DNA from: Mucilaginibacter corticis | GTDB taxonomy: Bacteria; Bacteroidota; Bacteroidia; Sphingobacteriales; Sphingobacteriaceae | Reading direction: 5' to 3' | DNA length: 64,000 bases | NCBI RefSeq assembly: GCF_007558865.1 | Contig: NZ_VLPK01000002.1 | Coordinates: 186,001 to 250,000 of the forward strand | Part shown: positions 1 through 8,876 of the stretch, in pieces | Numbering within the stretch: position 1 is the stretch's first letter | Layout: each line of letters begins with the position of its first letter | Program-made: the position numbers and the translations under genes | Notes under the pieces: generated by a model | What the model was told of the DNA's origin: nothing | Seen by the model: only the letters and a program-made list of their open reading frames with translations | Database searches by the model: none

Positions 1-256
1 TGTTCTTACTAATGACAATTTTATGCGGTATATTTTAGATGCTCATTTGCAAAGGGATACGGTAAAAAAACATCAACAGGAAGAAGATACCAAAAAAATA
101 AAAGAGATATCAAAGGCCAAAAGGCAATCAAAGCCCGAAAAAATAGGTGACGGTGATAACGTGCAGGACCCCAAAGCTAAGCCTAAACCAAAAAGGGAAC
201 GTCGCCCTGAAGGTTTGGACAGGCCGCCTGAAATACCAAGACGAAATGGCAACTAA
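1..256 (+). CDS. C-terminal end of an unidentified protein (truncated by window start)
   Basis: The reading frame is open to the first base of the window, so this is probably the tail of a longer gene; the first in-frame ATG at 23 would give only 77 residues. The visible part begins with a short ordinary segment (NFMRYILDAHLQRD) and then becomes a highly charged, low-complexity Lys/Glu/Pro/Arg tail that ends RPPEIPRRNGN. It has no recognisable domain or membrane segment. It lies 21 nt upstream of the outer-membrane barrel gene on the same strand and may share its transcript. I do not recognise the family; a free-standing 77-aa basic protein is the alternative. Confidence 0.5.
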   Translation, partial: VLTNDNFMRYILDAHLQRDTVKKHQQEEDTKKIKEISKAKRQSKPEKIGDGDNVQDPKAKPKPKRERRPEGLDRPPEIPRRNGN

Positions 257-277
257 CTAAACCAATAGCCGATACAA

Positions 278-1159
278 ATGAGATACCTGCATATACTGCT
301 TTTAATTTTGATAGTTAACGCTGCCCATGGGGCGGGGTTGACCCGGTATGAATATACCGGCCGCAGCGTATACAATATGGCTAAGGATACTGACACTATT
401 ATCAGAAAGCAATCATTATCAGTAGGGATAAACTATGGCAGCGACGCTATGTTTTTTGGCCGCACCGGGCCGATTACGTACCCATTTTTTTCTACCGATG
501 TGGTTTATAATACCAAGGCTGGTTTTTTTATCTATGGTTCTGCATTAAGGCTGATAGGCTATCGTACATCGGTTGATGAGGTTGACGTGGGCGGTGGTTA
601 TTTATATCGTCCTTCAAAAAAATTCTCGGGATCAATATCCTACAACAGGTTTATATTTAATAAGGAAGAGCGGATCATCGAGTCGGCCACGTCAAATGAT
701 GTGAACTGGAAGAACTCGATGGATTGGAAACCATTTAAATCAACCGTGATATTAGATTATCTTTTTGGCAAGTCGAGTGATTTCTTTTTGACCCTGACCC
801 AATCAAAATACTTTGAAACCAAAGGTAATATTTTTAGCGATGATGATTACCTGTCATTCAACCCGGGCATAAGCGCTATTATAGGTACACAAAACTTTGT
901 TCAGCGCTATTCGCTTGATCACCAGGACAGGTTCGATGCCGATAATATCTATAAATATGGCCCCGGCGCACCGTCCAACTTTAATAACGGCCGTTTAAAT
1001 ATGTTAAACTACAGCTTTAAGTTGCCTATAGCCTATAACCGGCCGCATTATACTTTTGAGTTTTCTTACAAATACTCCATACCTGTTAATGTGGAAGGCG
1101 CGTTAGAAAACAAACACGAATCTTTTTTTAATGCATCATTTTTCTATATCTTTTATTAA
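278..1159 (+). CDS. Putative outer-membrane beta-barrel protein
   Basis: The 293-residue protein starts with a typical signal peptide (hydrophobic core about residues 4-15, cleavage near AHG-A). The rest is rich in alternating aromatic/polar strands (YLYRPSKKFSGSISYNRF, HYTFEFSYKYSIP) with no helical membrane segment, and it ends on aromatic residues (FFYIFY), the usual C-terminal signal of outer-membrane barrels. No specific family is recognised. It sits 8 nt before the response regulator and so is probably co-transcribed with the two-component system. It could be the surface sensor partner or a target of that system, but this is inference from position only. Confidence 0.7.
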   Translation: MRYLHILLLILIVNAAHGAGLTRYEYTGRSVYNMAKDTDTIIRKQSLSVGINYGSDAMFFGRTGPITYPFFSTDVVYNTKAGFFIYGSALRLIGYRTSVDEVDVGGGYLYRPSKKFSGSISYNRFIFNKEERIIESATSNDVNWKNSMDWKPFKSTVILDYLFGKSSDFFLTLTQSKYFETKGNIFSDDDYLSFNPGISAIIGTQNFVQRYSLDHQDRFDADNIYKYGPGAPSNFNNGRLNMLNYSFKLPIAYNRPHYTFEFSYKYSIPVNVEGALENKHESFFNASFFYIFY

Positions 1160-1167
1160 AGCGGGCT

Positions 1168-1851
1168 ATGAATGTTTTAATTATTGAAGACGAAGAGGCA
1201 TTAGCACATGAGTTGGAAATATTTCTGACCAATCATAATTATGTAACTGAGATCTGCTATAATGGTCAATCGGCTTCTGAGAAAATTGCCATCAGTCTTT
1301 ATGATTTTATCCTGATAGACTTGGGCCTCCCTGATTATGATGGCCTTGACCTGTTAAAAGAAGCAAAGAAAAATAACCCAGACGCGGCTTGTATAATTTT
1401 AACAGCCCGTGCCGAAATTAATGACCGGGTAAGAGGCCTTGACCTGGGGGCCGATGATTACCTGCCCAAGCCTTTTTCTTTATTAGAACTGCAAAGCCGT
1501 ATGCAGGCCATTATGCGCCGTAAATTTGGGCTTAAACAAAGCATTGTAGAGCTGGGCGATTTTATCATAAACCTTACCGACAGGACAATTAACTACCATG
1601 ATAACGTAGTTAGCGCTATCACCAAAAAAGAGTTTGACCTGATAGCTTATTTAATTTTGCACAAAAACCGCACGCTTACCCGCACGCAATTAAGCGAACA
1701 TATCTGGGGCAGTGTTATTAATGACGATTACGACTCGAATTATATTGACGCGCATATTAAAAACATCCGTAAAAAGTTAAATGTTTATGCAGCACCCGAT
1801 TGGTTGGAGACCGTGCGCGGCCTGGGTTATAAAATTAAAATGAATACGTAG
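1168..1851 (+). CDS. OmpR/PhoB-family DNA-binding response regulator
   Basis: 227 residues, normal length for the family. The N-terminal receiver has the acidic pair E7/D8, phospho-acceptor D51 (ILIDLGLPDYDG), T79 and K101 (YLPKPF). The C-terminal half (about 125-227) is a winged-helix domain with the typical TRTQLSEHIW and DAHIKNIRKKL segments and the ending ETVRGLGYKI. It is encoded 2 nt before the sensor kinase gene, which is surely its partner. It should bind DNA upstream of target genes when phosphorylated; the co-located barrel gene is a candidate target. Confidence 0.95.
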   Translation: MNVLIIEDEEALAHELEIFLTNHNYVTEICYNGQSASEKIAISLYDFILIDLGLPDYDGLDLLKEAKKNNPDAACIILTARAEINDRVRGLDLGADDYLPKPFSLLELQSRMQAIMRRKFGLKQSIVELGDFIINLTDRTINYHDNVVSAITKKEFDLIAYLILHKNRTLTRTQLSEHIWGSVINDDYDSNYIDAHIKNIRKKLNVYAAPDWLETVRGLGYKIKMNT

Positions 1852-1853
1852 TA

Positions 1854-3173
1854 TTGAAATTAAATACAAAACTTACGCTGTTTAATGCCATTTCAAAACT
1901 GGTAATAGCCATACTTTTTGTGTTGTTATTGCCTGTACTTATCCGAAATATTAACCAAAACTTTACCGATACTAACCTTCATAAGCAAAAAAACAAGATA
2001 CTTCATATTATACATACATCAGGTATAAAAGATAACGTATACGCTACTTACTCTCCGCTTAAGGAAGAATATTACAGCCTTGATGAAGACTCACTGAATG
2101 AAAAGCTTGACACGATAAAAAATGAAAAACGGAAAATTGAAGGTGACACTATAGAGTACAGGATACTTAGCTACAATTTTATAATTAACAAAAAAAATTA
2201 CCTTCTTGAAATAGGTAAGAGCGTAGACACCATTGGCGAAACAACAACCCCGCTGCAAAATGTGGCCTTTGTGGTTTTGGTCGGCATGATATTGCTAACT
2301 ATCCTGGCTGATCAAATTTACACCAATCATTTATTAAAGCCGCTGGGCAAGATCATTAAAAGTAAGCTGATAGGCCAGAAATTCCCCAAATTCGGGTCGT
2401 ATAAAGAGGTTAAAACCAGTACATCCGACTTTCAATATTTGGATATCAGCATCCACAAAATGATCGAGACCATTGAGGCGGCTTTTCAAAAAGAACGCGA
2501 ATTTATCTCGAATGCGTCGCACGAGTTGATGACGCCCATATCTATCCTGCAATCAAAGATCGAAAACATGTTTGAGCAGGAAGATATTGCCGATGAATTA
2601 AAAGTGCGCCTGCTCGAGATGCAAAAGATCCTTAACCGGTTAAAAAGCATCACCAAAACGCTGCTGCTGATATCGCAAATTGAAAATGAGCAGTTTTTAA
2701 AAGAAGACAAGATCTCGATAACCGAATTGCTGCAGGAAGTTTACGATGAGATCTCGGTACGCCTGCCCGAAAAGAACATCACCTTTGATATCCTGATCCC
2801 GCAGGATGTGGTATTGATAAACATTAATAAGTTTTTGCTATTTAACCTGTTTTTTAACCTGGTTAACAACGCAATAAAATATAATAAGGTAGATGGCGAA
2901 ATTGTGATCACTACCGAAAAAGAAACCGGCAATTTGATAGTTAACATAACCGATAACGGTATAGGTATTAGTACAGAGGATATGCCGTTTATATTTAACC
3001 GGTTTAAAAAGTTCAGGCAGTCTATGCAGCAGGACAGTTTTGGTTTGGGCCTGCCTATTGTAAAATCAATAGCTACTTTTCACCGCGTTAAAATTGAGGT
3101 CGACTCGGTAAAAGACCTCGGCAGTAATTTCAGGCTTATCTTTCCAGCTGATGTGATCGGGTCTTTATCCTGA
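1854..3173 (+). CDS. Membrane sensor histidine kinase, partner of the upstream OmpR-type regulator
   Basis: 439 residues beginning at a TTG two bases after the stop of the regulator gene; no ATG gives a complete first membrane helix. Two transmembrane helices (about 14-31 and 136-152) flank an extracytoplasmic sensor domain of about 100 residues. The HisKA dimerisation domain carries the phospho-accepting H223 in ASHELMTPI. The HATPase_c domain shows an N box (NLVNNAIKYN), G1 (DNGIGI) and G2 (FGLGLPIVKSI). The tight spacing implies translational coupling with the regulator. The signal sensed is unknown. The preceding outer-membrane barrel may belong to the same signalling unit. Confidence 0.93.
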   Translation: MKLNTKLTLFNAISKLVIAILFVLLLPVLIRNINQNFTDTNLHKQKNKILHIIHTSGIKDNVYATYSPLKEEYYSLDEDSLNEKLDTIKNEKRKIEGDTIEYRILSYNFIINKKNYLLEIGKSVDTIGETTTPLQNVAFVVLVGMILLTILADQIYTNHLLKPLGKIIKSKLIGQKFPKFGSYKEVKTSTSDFQYLDISIHKMIETIEAAFQKEREFISNASHELMTPISILQSKIENMFEQEDIADELKVRLLEMQKILNRLKSITKTLLLISQIENEQFLKEDKISITELLQEVYDEISVRLPEKNITFDILIPQDVVLININKFLLFNLFFNLVNNAIKYNKVDGEIVITTEKETGNLIVNITDNGIGISTEDMPFIFNRFKKFRQSMQQDSFGLGLPIVKSIATFHRVKIEVDSVKDLGSNFRLIFPADVIGSLS

Positions 3174-3340
3174 TTATCATTGTGTTACATCTTGTACTAT
3201 ATGGTAAATATATTTTTAAATATTTTCGCCACTTAATTAAACCCTTTGAAGCTAAAATTGTCTAACAATTGCTATGTTTAGTAAAAGTTTATGCTGCCAA
3301 TACTATTTAGCATCAAAATTTGTTAATTTTTCTAAGTATT

Positions 3341-4075
3341 ATGAAAAAGTTATTTAAATATGCCCCTGCTTTAATGTTAACCGGGGCTTTGTCATTGGTG
3401 ATGGTGTTGAATGCTGACGCGCAGCGTGGTAGTGCTCATGCAGGCGGCGGCGGGGCGCGTGTTAGCGCCGGCGGTTTTCGTGGAGGTACAGGTTACGGCG
3501 GTGGTTATCGTGGCGGTTTAGGTTTTGGCCTGGGCTTTGGTTACAGAGGAGGGTATGGCTATTTCGGTTATCCGTCTTTAGGGTTTTACTTAGACGCTCT
3601 TCCGTTTGGTTACTATCCGTTTTACATGGGGTCATCATTGTATTACTACTCAGATGGTATATTTTACCAGCCTTATAATGATGGTTACGCGGTTACGGCC
3701 CCTCCGGTAGGTGCAGCGGTGCCTAAGTTACCAAAAGGATCAAAGGCTATCATGATTGATAACCAGCAGTTTTTTGAATTTAATGGTGTATACTATAAAA
3801 TTGTAGTTAACGATAAAGGTGATAAAGTATATGTTGTTGCCGGTAAAGACGGCGTTTTAAACACCGATAACGGCGGTGGTACTAACGATGACGGTACAGT
3901 GAACCAGGTGCCAAAAGTTGGCGACGTGGTTGACCATTTACCTGAAAACGTACACAGAGTTACCCTGAACGGTAAGAAATATTATGTAACTGCTGAAGAT
4001 ATTTATTTTGAAGAAATAACCGGCAGGAACGGTAATGTCGAATATCGCATAGCAAGCGTGCCTGATATGCAATAA
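3341..4075 (+). CDS. Exported Gly/Tyr-rich protein, DUF6515-like
   Basis: The ATG chosen begins MKKLFKYAPALMLTGAL and gives a clean signal peptide ending NADAQ; an in-frame TTG 21 nt upstream (3320) only adds non-signal residues. The mature N-terminus is a Gly/Tyr/Arg-rich low-complexity stretch (about residues 28-75), followed by an aromatic region and a C-terminal beta-rich part with two similar segments (FFEFNGVYYKIVVND, VTLNGKKYYVTAEDIYF). The layout matches the DUF6515 group common in Bacteroidota, whose function is unknown; the family assignment is from memory. It is a single-gene unit followed by a strong terminator and is likely cell-envelope associated. Confidence 0.72.
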   Translation: MKKLFKYAPALMLTGALSLVMVLNADAQRGSAHAGGGGARVSAGGFRGGTGYGGGYRGGLGFGLGFGYRGGYGYFGYPSLGFYLDALPFGYYPFYMGSSLYYYSDGIFYQPYNDGYAVTAPPVGAAVPKLPKGSKAIMIDNQQFFEFNGVYYKIVVNDKGDKVYVVAGKDGVLNTDNGGGTNDDGTVNQVPKVGDVVDHLPENVHRVTLNGKKYYVTAEDIYFEEITGRNGNVEYRIASVPDMQ

Positions 4076-4095
4076 ACGCTTTGTCTGAATATATT

Positions 4096-4125
4096 AAAAG
4101 CCTCCCGGATATGGGAGGCTTTTTT
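4096..4125 (+). terminator. Rho-independent terminator after the DUF6515-like gene
   Basis: Inverted repeat AAAGCCTCCC / GGGAGGCTTT around a short loop, followed by a T run. It lies about 20 nt after the stop codon of the Gly/Tyr-rich protein. Confidence 0.85.
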
Positions 4126-4191
4126 GTTTACCGGTGCGCCTTAAAAACCGTTTTCGTTTTCATTAGTTATAAATGATATAAATAATTAGTT

Positions 4192-4962
4192 ATGAGATCT
4201 ATCTGGAAAGGTTCAATTGGTTTTGGGTTGGTAAGCATCCCGGTAAAGTTATATTCGGCGGTGCAAACCAGTTCACTGGACTTTGATATGCTGGATAGCC
4301 GAGACCACTCGCGTATCCGTTACCAGCGTGTAAATGAGCATACTCATAAAGAAGTACCTTACGATAAAATTGTAAAAGGATACAAGCTGAGCGACGATTA
4401 CGTGATCATGGATGAGCATGATTTTGAAGATGCCGCACCCGAAAAGAGTAAGGTGATCACCATTGAAAGCTTTGTAAACGTAAGCGAGGTTAACCCCATG
4501 TTCTATGAAACCTCGTACTATACCGAACCGGATACCAAAAACAATAAAGCTTATGGCCTTTTGCTGCAGGCCCTTGTAAAATCGGGCAAGGCCGGGCTGG
4601 CCCGATTTGTATTGCGCAGTACCGAGAGCTTATGTATCGTACACCCGGTTAAGAATGTGCTGGTAGTAACCCGTATCCGTTTTGCACAGGAGATCCGCGA
4701 AACGGATGACCTGAACATAGCCGACGACATGAACATCAGCAAAAAAGAGCTGGATATGGGCCTGGCGCTGATAGAACAATATGCAGAGAAGTTTGATGTA
4801 TCCAAATTTAAGGATGAGTATAACGACTCGTTGCTAAATATCATCAAGGCAAAATCAAAAGGAAAACGGGCCACCGTTAAAAAGCTCACGCCACATAAAA
4901 CAAAAAGCGATGATCTGTATGATCAATTAATGGAAAGCCTGAAAACTAAGAAAGGGGCATAA
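4192..4962 (+). CDS. ku: Ku protein for non-homologous end joining
   Basis: 256 residues with the hallmark bacterial Ku N-terminus (MRSIWKGSIGFGLVSIPVKLY) and the Ku core beta-barrel/bridge segments (SRIRYQRVNEHTHKEVPYDKIVKGY; ESFVNVSEVNPMFYETSYY). The C-terminus is short, basic and Lys-rich, as in other short bacterial Ku homodimers. Ku binds double-strand DNA ends and recruits LigD. No ligD or other repair gene is visible in this window, so the ligase partner must be encoded elsewhere or be absent. The gene appears monocistronic. Confidence 0.95.
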   Translation: MRSIWKGSIGFGLVSIPVKLYSAVQTSSLDFDMLDSRDHSRIRYQRVNEHTHKEVPYDKIVKGYKLSDDYVIMDEHDFEDAAPEKSKVITIESFVNVSEVNPMFYETSYYTEPDTKNNKAYGLLLQALVKSGKAGLARFVLRSTESLCIVHPVKNVLVVTRIRFAQEIRETDDLNIADDMNISKKELDMGLALIEQYAEKFDVSKFKDEYNDSLLNIIKAKSKGKRATVKKLTPHKTKSDDLYDQLMESLKTKKGA

Positions 4963-5078
4963 TACTGGTTGTCTGTGTTTAAAAATAGATACATTGTAGC
5001 ATTTGTGGTACTCATCTCAGGAATATCAACTCAATAATTTTAGCTACAGTAAGCTTAAAACCAAGCTAAAAATGGGTG

Positions 5079-5101
5079 TGATGCAAAATGGCATCAGTTT
5101 T
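5079..5101 (+). terminator. Weak hairpin plus short T run after ku
   Basis: TGATGC and GCATCA separated by six bases and followed by GTTTTG; a possible weak terminator. An upstream pair TTTTAGCT / AGCTAAAA (about 5037-5071) could form an additional stem. Neither is strong evidence alone. Confidence 0.3.
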
Positions 5102-5150
5102 GAATAAGTGTTATCATATCTATGAAATTATTAACTAAATAATCAAAATT

Positions 5151-5306
5151 ATGAACTCATTATTGTATATTATAGCAGTTATCCTTGTTATAGGATGGGC
5201 TTTAGGATTTTTTCTTTATTCAGCAGGTGGTATAATCCACGTATTGTTAGTAATTGCAGTTATCTCTCTATTATTAGGATTAATAAGAAGGCCGACCGCA
5301 CTCTAA
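5151..5306 (+). CDS. lmo0937-family mini membrane protein (51 aa)
   Basis: A 51-codon frame reading MNSLLYIIAVILVIGWALGF and ending LLGLIRRPTAL. It has two hydrophobic helices separated by SAGGIIH, with a basic C-terminal end. Length, the W-x-x-G-F pattern in helix 1 and the G-x-I-H loop fit the lmo0937/DUF5670 family of small hydrophobic proteins, often found near stress genes; the function is unknown. It is easily missed because of its size. It has its own strong terminator and no operon partner. Confidence 0.8.
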   Translation: MNSLLYIIAVILVIGWALGFFLYSAGGIIHVLLVIAVISLLLGLIRRPTAL

Positions 5307-5330
5307 TAAAATATCAGAACATACATTAAC

Positions 5331-5364
5331 AAGAAGAGCCGCAATACTATTGCGGCTCTTCTTG
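5331..5364. terminator. Bidirectional terminator between the mini membrane protein and the M61 peptidase
   Basis: Near-perfect 13-bp stem (AAGAAGAGCCGCA / TGCGGCTCTTCTT) with a short loop, A-rich on the left and T-rich on the right. It lies between two convergent genes and can serve both. Confidence 0.85.
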
Positions 5365-5386
5365 TTTTAAATGGTAGTGTTTCCGG

Positions 5387-7186
5387 TTATTTGAGTGTTA
5401 ACCATTTCTTCCTTACGGTAAGCTGCTCAGGCGTGGCATTTGGCAACTCGTCGATTTTATATTTCACCTTAGTGTCTTTTAACAGAGTAACGGGTAGTTT
5501 CAGTGTTAAACCATCGCGCACTACGGTTACTTCAATTTTATCGCCAACCTGTTTACCTGCAATAGGGCTGCCTGTTGCAGGTAAGGCTTCGTCATCAATC
5601 GCTACTATTTCGTCGTTCACGTTAATGCCGCTAACCCATGCTGACCCGCCACGCAATACGCCGGCAACAATCAGTCGGTTAGTACCCGCTACCTGGGTTA
5701 TGCCTAAGGCCGGGTAATTACTTTCGGCAAGTTCGTCTGTTAGCTTATAACCGGCATAGGCTAAATAGCTGTTAAAATCAACAGGATCTAAGCCATTAAT
5801 ATATTTGGCGTAGAAATCGTCAAGGTTCTTACCTGCAAATTTCTCAACCGCCTGTTTAAACTCAGCATCGGTATAGCCGCGTTTTTTCTCTTTATAGTAC
5901 TCGTTATACATATAACGCATTACATCGTCCAACGAGTTCTTGCCCTTGGTATCATTGATAATTTCAAGATCCATCAACAAAGCAACTATAGCGCCTTTGG
6001 TATAATAAGAGATGCCGGTGTTAACCGAATTTTCATTAGGCCGGTAAGCCTTTATCCAGGCGTCATAGCTCGACTGGGCCAGTGTCTGCACCTTAGCGCC
6101 CGGTGTATTTTCAAGTTGGTTAATGTCCTCGGCTAATACATTCAGGTAGTTTTCACGACTATAAAGCCCGGTACGGTGTACAATAATATCCTGGTAATAG
6201 GCAGTGAAACCCTCGGCTATCCATAAATTGGTGGTGTAGTTTTCATTATCATAATCAAACGGGCCTAAGGCTATGGGGCGCAACCGCTTAACGTTCCATA
6301 AGTGGAAATGCTCATGCGCGGCCAGGCTCAAAAAGCTTAGATATCCGCCTTCGGTCGCGTAAGCATCCCGCGAACCGCCCAGGGTGGTCGAGCTTAAATG
6401 CTCAAGGCCGCCGCCGCTTTTAAATGCGTTATGTACTATAAAGGTATAGTGCTTATTAGGGTTTTCGCCAAATATGGCTACTTCTTCGGCCACAATTTTG
6501 GGCATGTCTTTTATCATGCGCTCCTTATTGTAAGTGCCGCCGCCAACCATGGCTATCTCGTACTTAACGCCATCGGCATCAAATCCAAAGACATCCTGGT
6601 TGCCTACCTCGATAGGCGAATCAAACAGTATATCATAATCGGGTGCATACCTGGTAAAGCTATCGCCATTAACCTTTTCTAAACTGGTTGATACTGTTTT
6701 CCAGCCTTTATATGGTACAATATGTATGGTAGATGCCGCATGCAGCATATCGCCGGGATAGATAAAAATATCAGGCGATGATAAAAACGCGTGCGACGCG
6801 TCGATAAAGCTTGTACGTACAGAAAACTCAAAGGCGTATACGCGGTATTTAACAACTATGCCTGATAAACCTTCTGTATTAACCTGCCAGATGTTTTTGC
6901 GGATCTTTAGCGCGGCAACGGGTTTGCCATCACCTTTTACGGTTAATGATTCAATATTTCTTGCAAACTCGCGCACCAGGTACGAGCCGGGGGTCCAAAC
7001 CGGCATTTTAAGTTCTATAGTACTTTGCTTTAACCCGGTTATTTTCATTTCTACATCGGCGTAATGTGCCTGTGCTTCAGGGAAAGTTACAGTGTAAGAT
7101 ATTTGCGTGTTGTCTGCAGCATTAACGGTGGTAGTCATCGAGAAAAATATTAAAGAAAAAATAACTGTTAATTGAATTTTTTTCAT
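5387..7186 (-). CDS. M61-family metallopeptidase with PDZ domain
   Basis: 599 residues with a signal peptide (MKKIQLTVIFSLIFFSM, cleavage near VNAA). An N-terminal beta domain (about 30-200) precedes the gluzincin catalytic domain with the zinc motif H291-E292-H293-F294-H295 and third ligand E325 in WIAEGFTAYY. A PDZ domain (about 490-570; VSGINVNDEIVAIDDEALP) follows. This order is that of the M61 glycyl-aminopeptidase-like family found in Bacteroidota. It is probably a periplasmic aminopeptidase acting on peptides with small N-terminal residues; the specificity is taken from the family, not from the sequence. It is divergent from the marR operon and ends at the shared terminator. Confidence 0.92.
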   Translation of the reverse strand: MKKIQLTVIFSLIFFSMTTTVNAADNTQISYTVTFPEAQAHYADVEMKITGLKQSTIELKMPVWTPGSYLVREFARNIESLTVKGDGKPVAALKIRKNIWQVNTEGLSGIVVKYRVYAFEFSVRTSFIDASHAFLSSPDIFIYPGDMLHAASTIHIVPYKGWKTVSTSLEKVNGDSFTRYAPDYDILFDSPIEVGNQDVFGFDADGVKYEIAMVGGGTYNKERMIKDMPKIVAEEVAIFGENPNKHYTFIVHNAFKSGGGLEHLSSTTLGGSRDAYATEGGYLSFLSLAAHEHFHLWNVKRLRPIALGPFDYDNENYTTNLWIAEGFTAYYQDIIVHRTGLYSRENYLNVLAEDINQLENTPGAKVQTLAQSSYDAWIKAYRPNENSVNTGISYYTKGAIVALLMDLEIINDTKGKNSLDDVMRYMYNEYYKEKKRGYTDAEFKQAVEKFAGKNLDDFYAKYINGLDPVDFNSYLAYAGYKLTDELAESNYPALGITQVAGTNRLIVAGVLRGGSAWVSGINVNDEIVAIDDEALPATGSPIAGKQVGDKIEVTVVRDGLTLKLPVTLLKDTKVKYKIDELPNATPEQLTVRKKWLTLK

Positions 7187-7314
7187 GCCGCAATGTATAA
7201 AATTTTAGCATTTGCTTTGGGCCGTTGTATAAAATGTTAAACACAATATGTTGTAAAATGGTTGATACATGCAACTATTAAAGTTTGTTACTATTTATTT
7301 TTATGGACTAAATT

Positions 7315-7776
7315 ATGGAAGTACAACTTATTGAGCCAATATCGCGCAGGCTGAACCGTTTGGGCCGTGATTATCTAGCGGCGCTGCATAAACACATGGA
7401 GCACCTGGATGTAAAGAACTATTATTATCCATTAACACTGATCTGTTATTACGATGGCCAGCTTACTCAAAAGGCATTGGCAGAGAAACTGGATACCGAT
7501 AAATCGATCATTGTAAAGATAATTGATTTGCTGGCTCACGAAGGGCTTGTGTACCGGCAGGTAAATCCGGACGACAGGCGGCAACATTTGTTAGGTGCTA
7601 CCGAAAAAGCAAAGAAAGCATTTCCTCATATCGTTAAGGTATTTGAACACATGAACAGTTCTGCAGCAAAGAACATATCAGCGCAGGATATGGAAGTATT
7701 TGAGCGCGTATTACTTAAAATGAAAGACAACTTAGTGGACTTTAATGCATCCATCCCTGTAACCAAAACCCTCTAA
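7315..7776 (+). CDS. MarR-family transcriptional regulator
   Basis: 153 residues with the MarR winged-helix core: the recognition region LTQKALAEKLDTDKSIIVKI and the beta-wing LVYRQVNPDDRRQHL, which contains the conserved D-x-R. It is the first gene of an operon with an RND adaptor (10 nt downstream), an RND pump and an outer-membrane channel. The likely role is repressing the efflux operon until a ligand is bound; the ligand cannot be told from the sequence. Confidence 0.93.
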   Translation: MEVQLIEPISRRLNRLGRDYLAALHKHMEHLDVKNYYYPLTLICYYDGQLTQKALAEKLDTDKSIIVKIIDLLAHEGLVYRQVNPDDRRQHLLGATEKAKKAFPHIVKVFEHMNSSAAKNISAQDMEVFERVLLKMKDNLVDFNASIPVTKTL

Positions 7777-7786
7777 ACATCACCAT

Positions 7787-8866
7787 ATGAAAACCAGGTA
7801 TGTAATATACTTATTGCTGGCATTACTGATCGGCTACCTAATTTACAACAAGTTCTTTAGCGACAGGGCCAAAAAGATCCAGGCAAGCGACACTAAAGGC
7901 AAAGGAAAAGGCAAAAAAAATGGCCCCGTGGCTGTTAGACTGATGATTGCCAAAGATACTGTTGTAGATAATGCGATAGACATAACCGGAACCATTGACG
8001 CTAATGAAAAAGTAAGTCTGATCAGCGAGACAGCTGGTAATATTACCGGTATTTATTTCCAGGAAGGCAGTAAGGTTAAAAAAGGCCAGCTATTGGTTAA
8101 GGTGTATAACCAGGACCAGGTAGCCGCACTAAAACAGAATGAATACCAGATAGCTTTAGCCAAGCAAACCGAATATCGTAACAAGATCTTGTTGCAAAAA
8201 GAGGCCATCAGCCAGCAAGAGTATGATACTTCGTTAACAAGCCTGAACACTTTACAGGCACAAAGCGATGTAATAAAAGCACAGATCGCAAAAACCGAAA
8301 TAAGGGCTCCGTTTTCCGGAACTATCGGTTTGCGCAATGTTAGCCCGGGTGGTTACCTGTCGCCAAATACGGCTATCGCATCGCTTGTAAATGTTGATCC
8401 GGCAAAGGTTACTTTCTCTGTTCCTGAAAAATATTTACCGCTTACCAAAGTAGGGAGTAAGGTTAATTTTACAGTTACCAGCTCTAACAAAAATTTCAAA
8501 GCGGTAGTTTATGCTATCGAGCCATCTATTGATGTAACCTCGCGCACCATTACGGTGCGTGCCAAAGCGGCTAATCCTGATGGCATATTGCAGGCGGGTA
8601 GTTTTGCCAAGATCAACCTGCAGCTTGACCAAACCCCTAAAACAATCATGCTACCTACCGAATGTGTAGTGCCCGATCTGAAAAGCAGTATGGTGTATGT
8701 TTATCACAATGGTGTAGCCGTGGCAAGACCTGTAAAAACAGATCTGCGTACCGATACCAAAATACAGATAACCAGCGGCATAAATGTAGGCGATAGCGTA
8801 GTAGTATCAGGCATTATACAGATGCGCCCTAAAGTGGCTTTAAAAATTATTAAAGTAATTAAATAA
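7787..8866 (+). CDS. RND efflux periplasmic adaptor (membrane fusion protein)
   Basis: 359 residues. A single N-terminal hydrophobic segment (about 4-22) is followed by a Lys/Gly-rich linker, a split lipoyl domain (VSLISETAGNITGIYFQEG and IRAPFSGTIGLRNVSPGGYL), a short alpha-hairpin between them (about 115-165), then the beta-barrel and membrane-proximal domains. This is the AcrA/MexA/HlyD architecture. It links the inner-membrane pump encoded 10 nt downstream to the TolC-like channel further on. Confidence 0.93.
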   Translation: MKTRYVIYLLLALLIGYLIYNKFFSDRAKKIQASDTKGKGKGKKNGPVAVRLMIAKDTVVDNAIDITGTIDANEKVSLISETAGNITGIYFQEGSKVKKGQLLVKVYNQDQVAALKQNEYQIALAKQTEYRNKILLQKEAISQQEYDTSLTSLNTLQAQSDVIKAQIAKTEIRAPFSGTIGLRNVSPGGYLSPNTAIASLVNVDPAKVTFSVPEKYLPLTKVGSKVNFTVTSSNKNFKAVVYAIEPSIDVTSRTITVRAKAANPDGILQAGSFAKINLQLDQTPKTIMLPTECVVPDLKSSMVYVYHNGVAVARPVKTDLRTDTKIQITSGINVGDSVVVSGIIQMRPKVALKIIKVIK

Positions 8867-8876
8867 TCAGTATCCC

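Noticed and set aside
7187..7314. Possible MarR operator in the divergent M61/marR region
   Set aside because: I looked for a clear inverted repeat between the two genes and found only short A/T-rich words (e.g. around 7240-7265), not enough to call a site.
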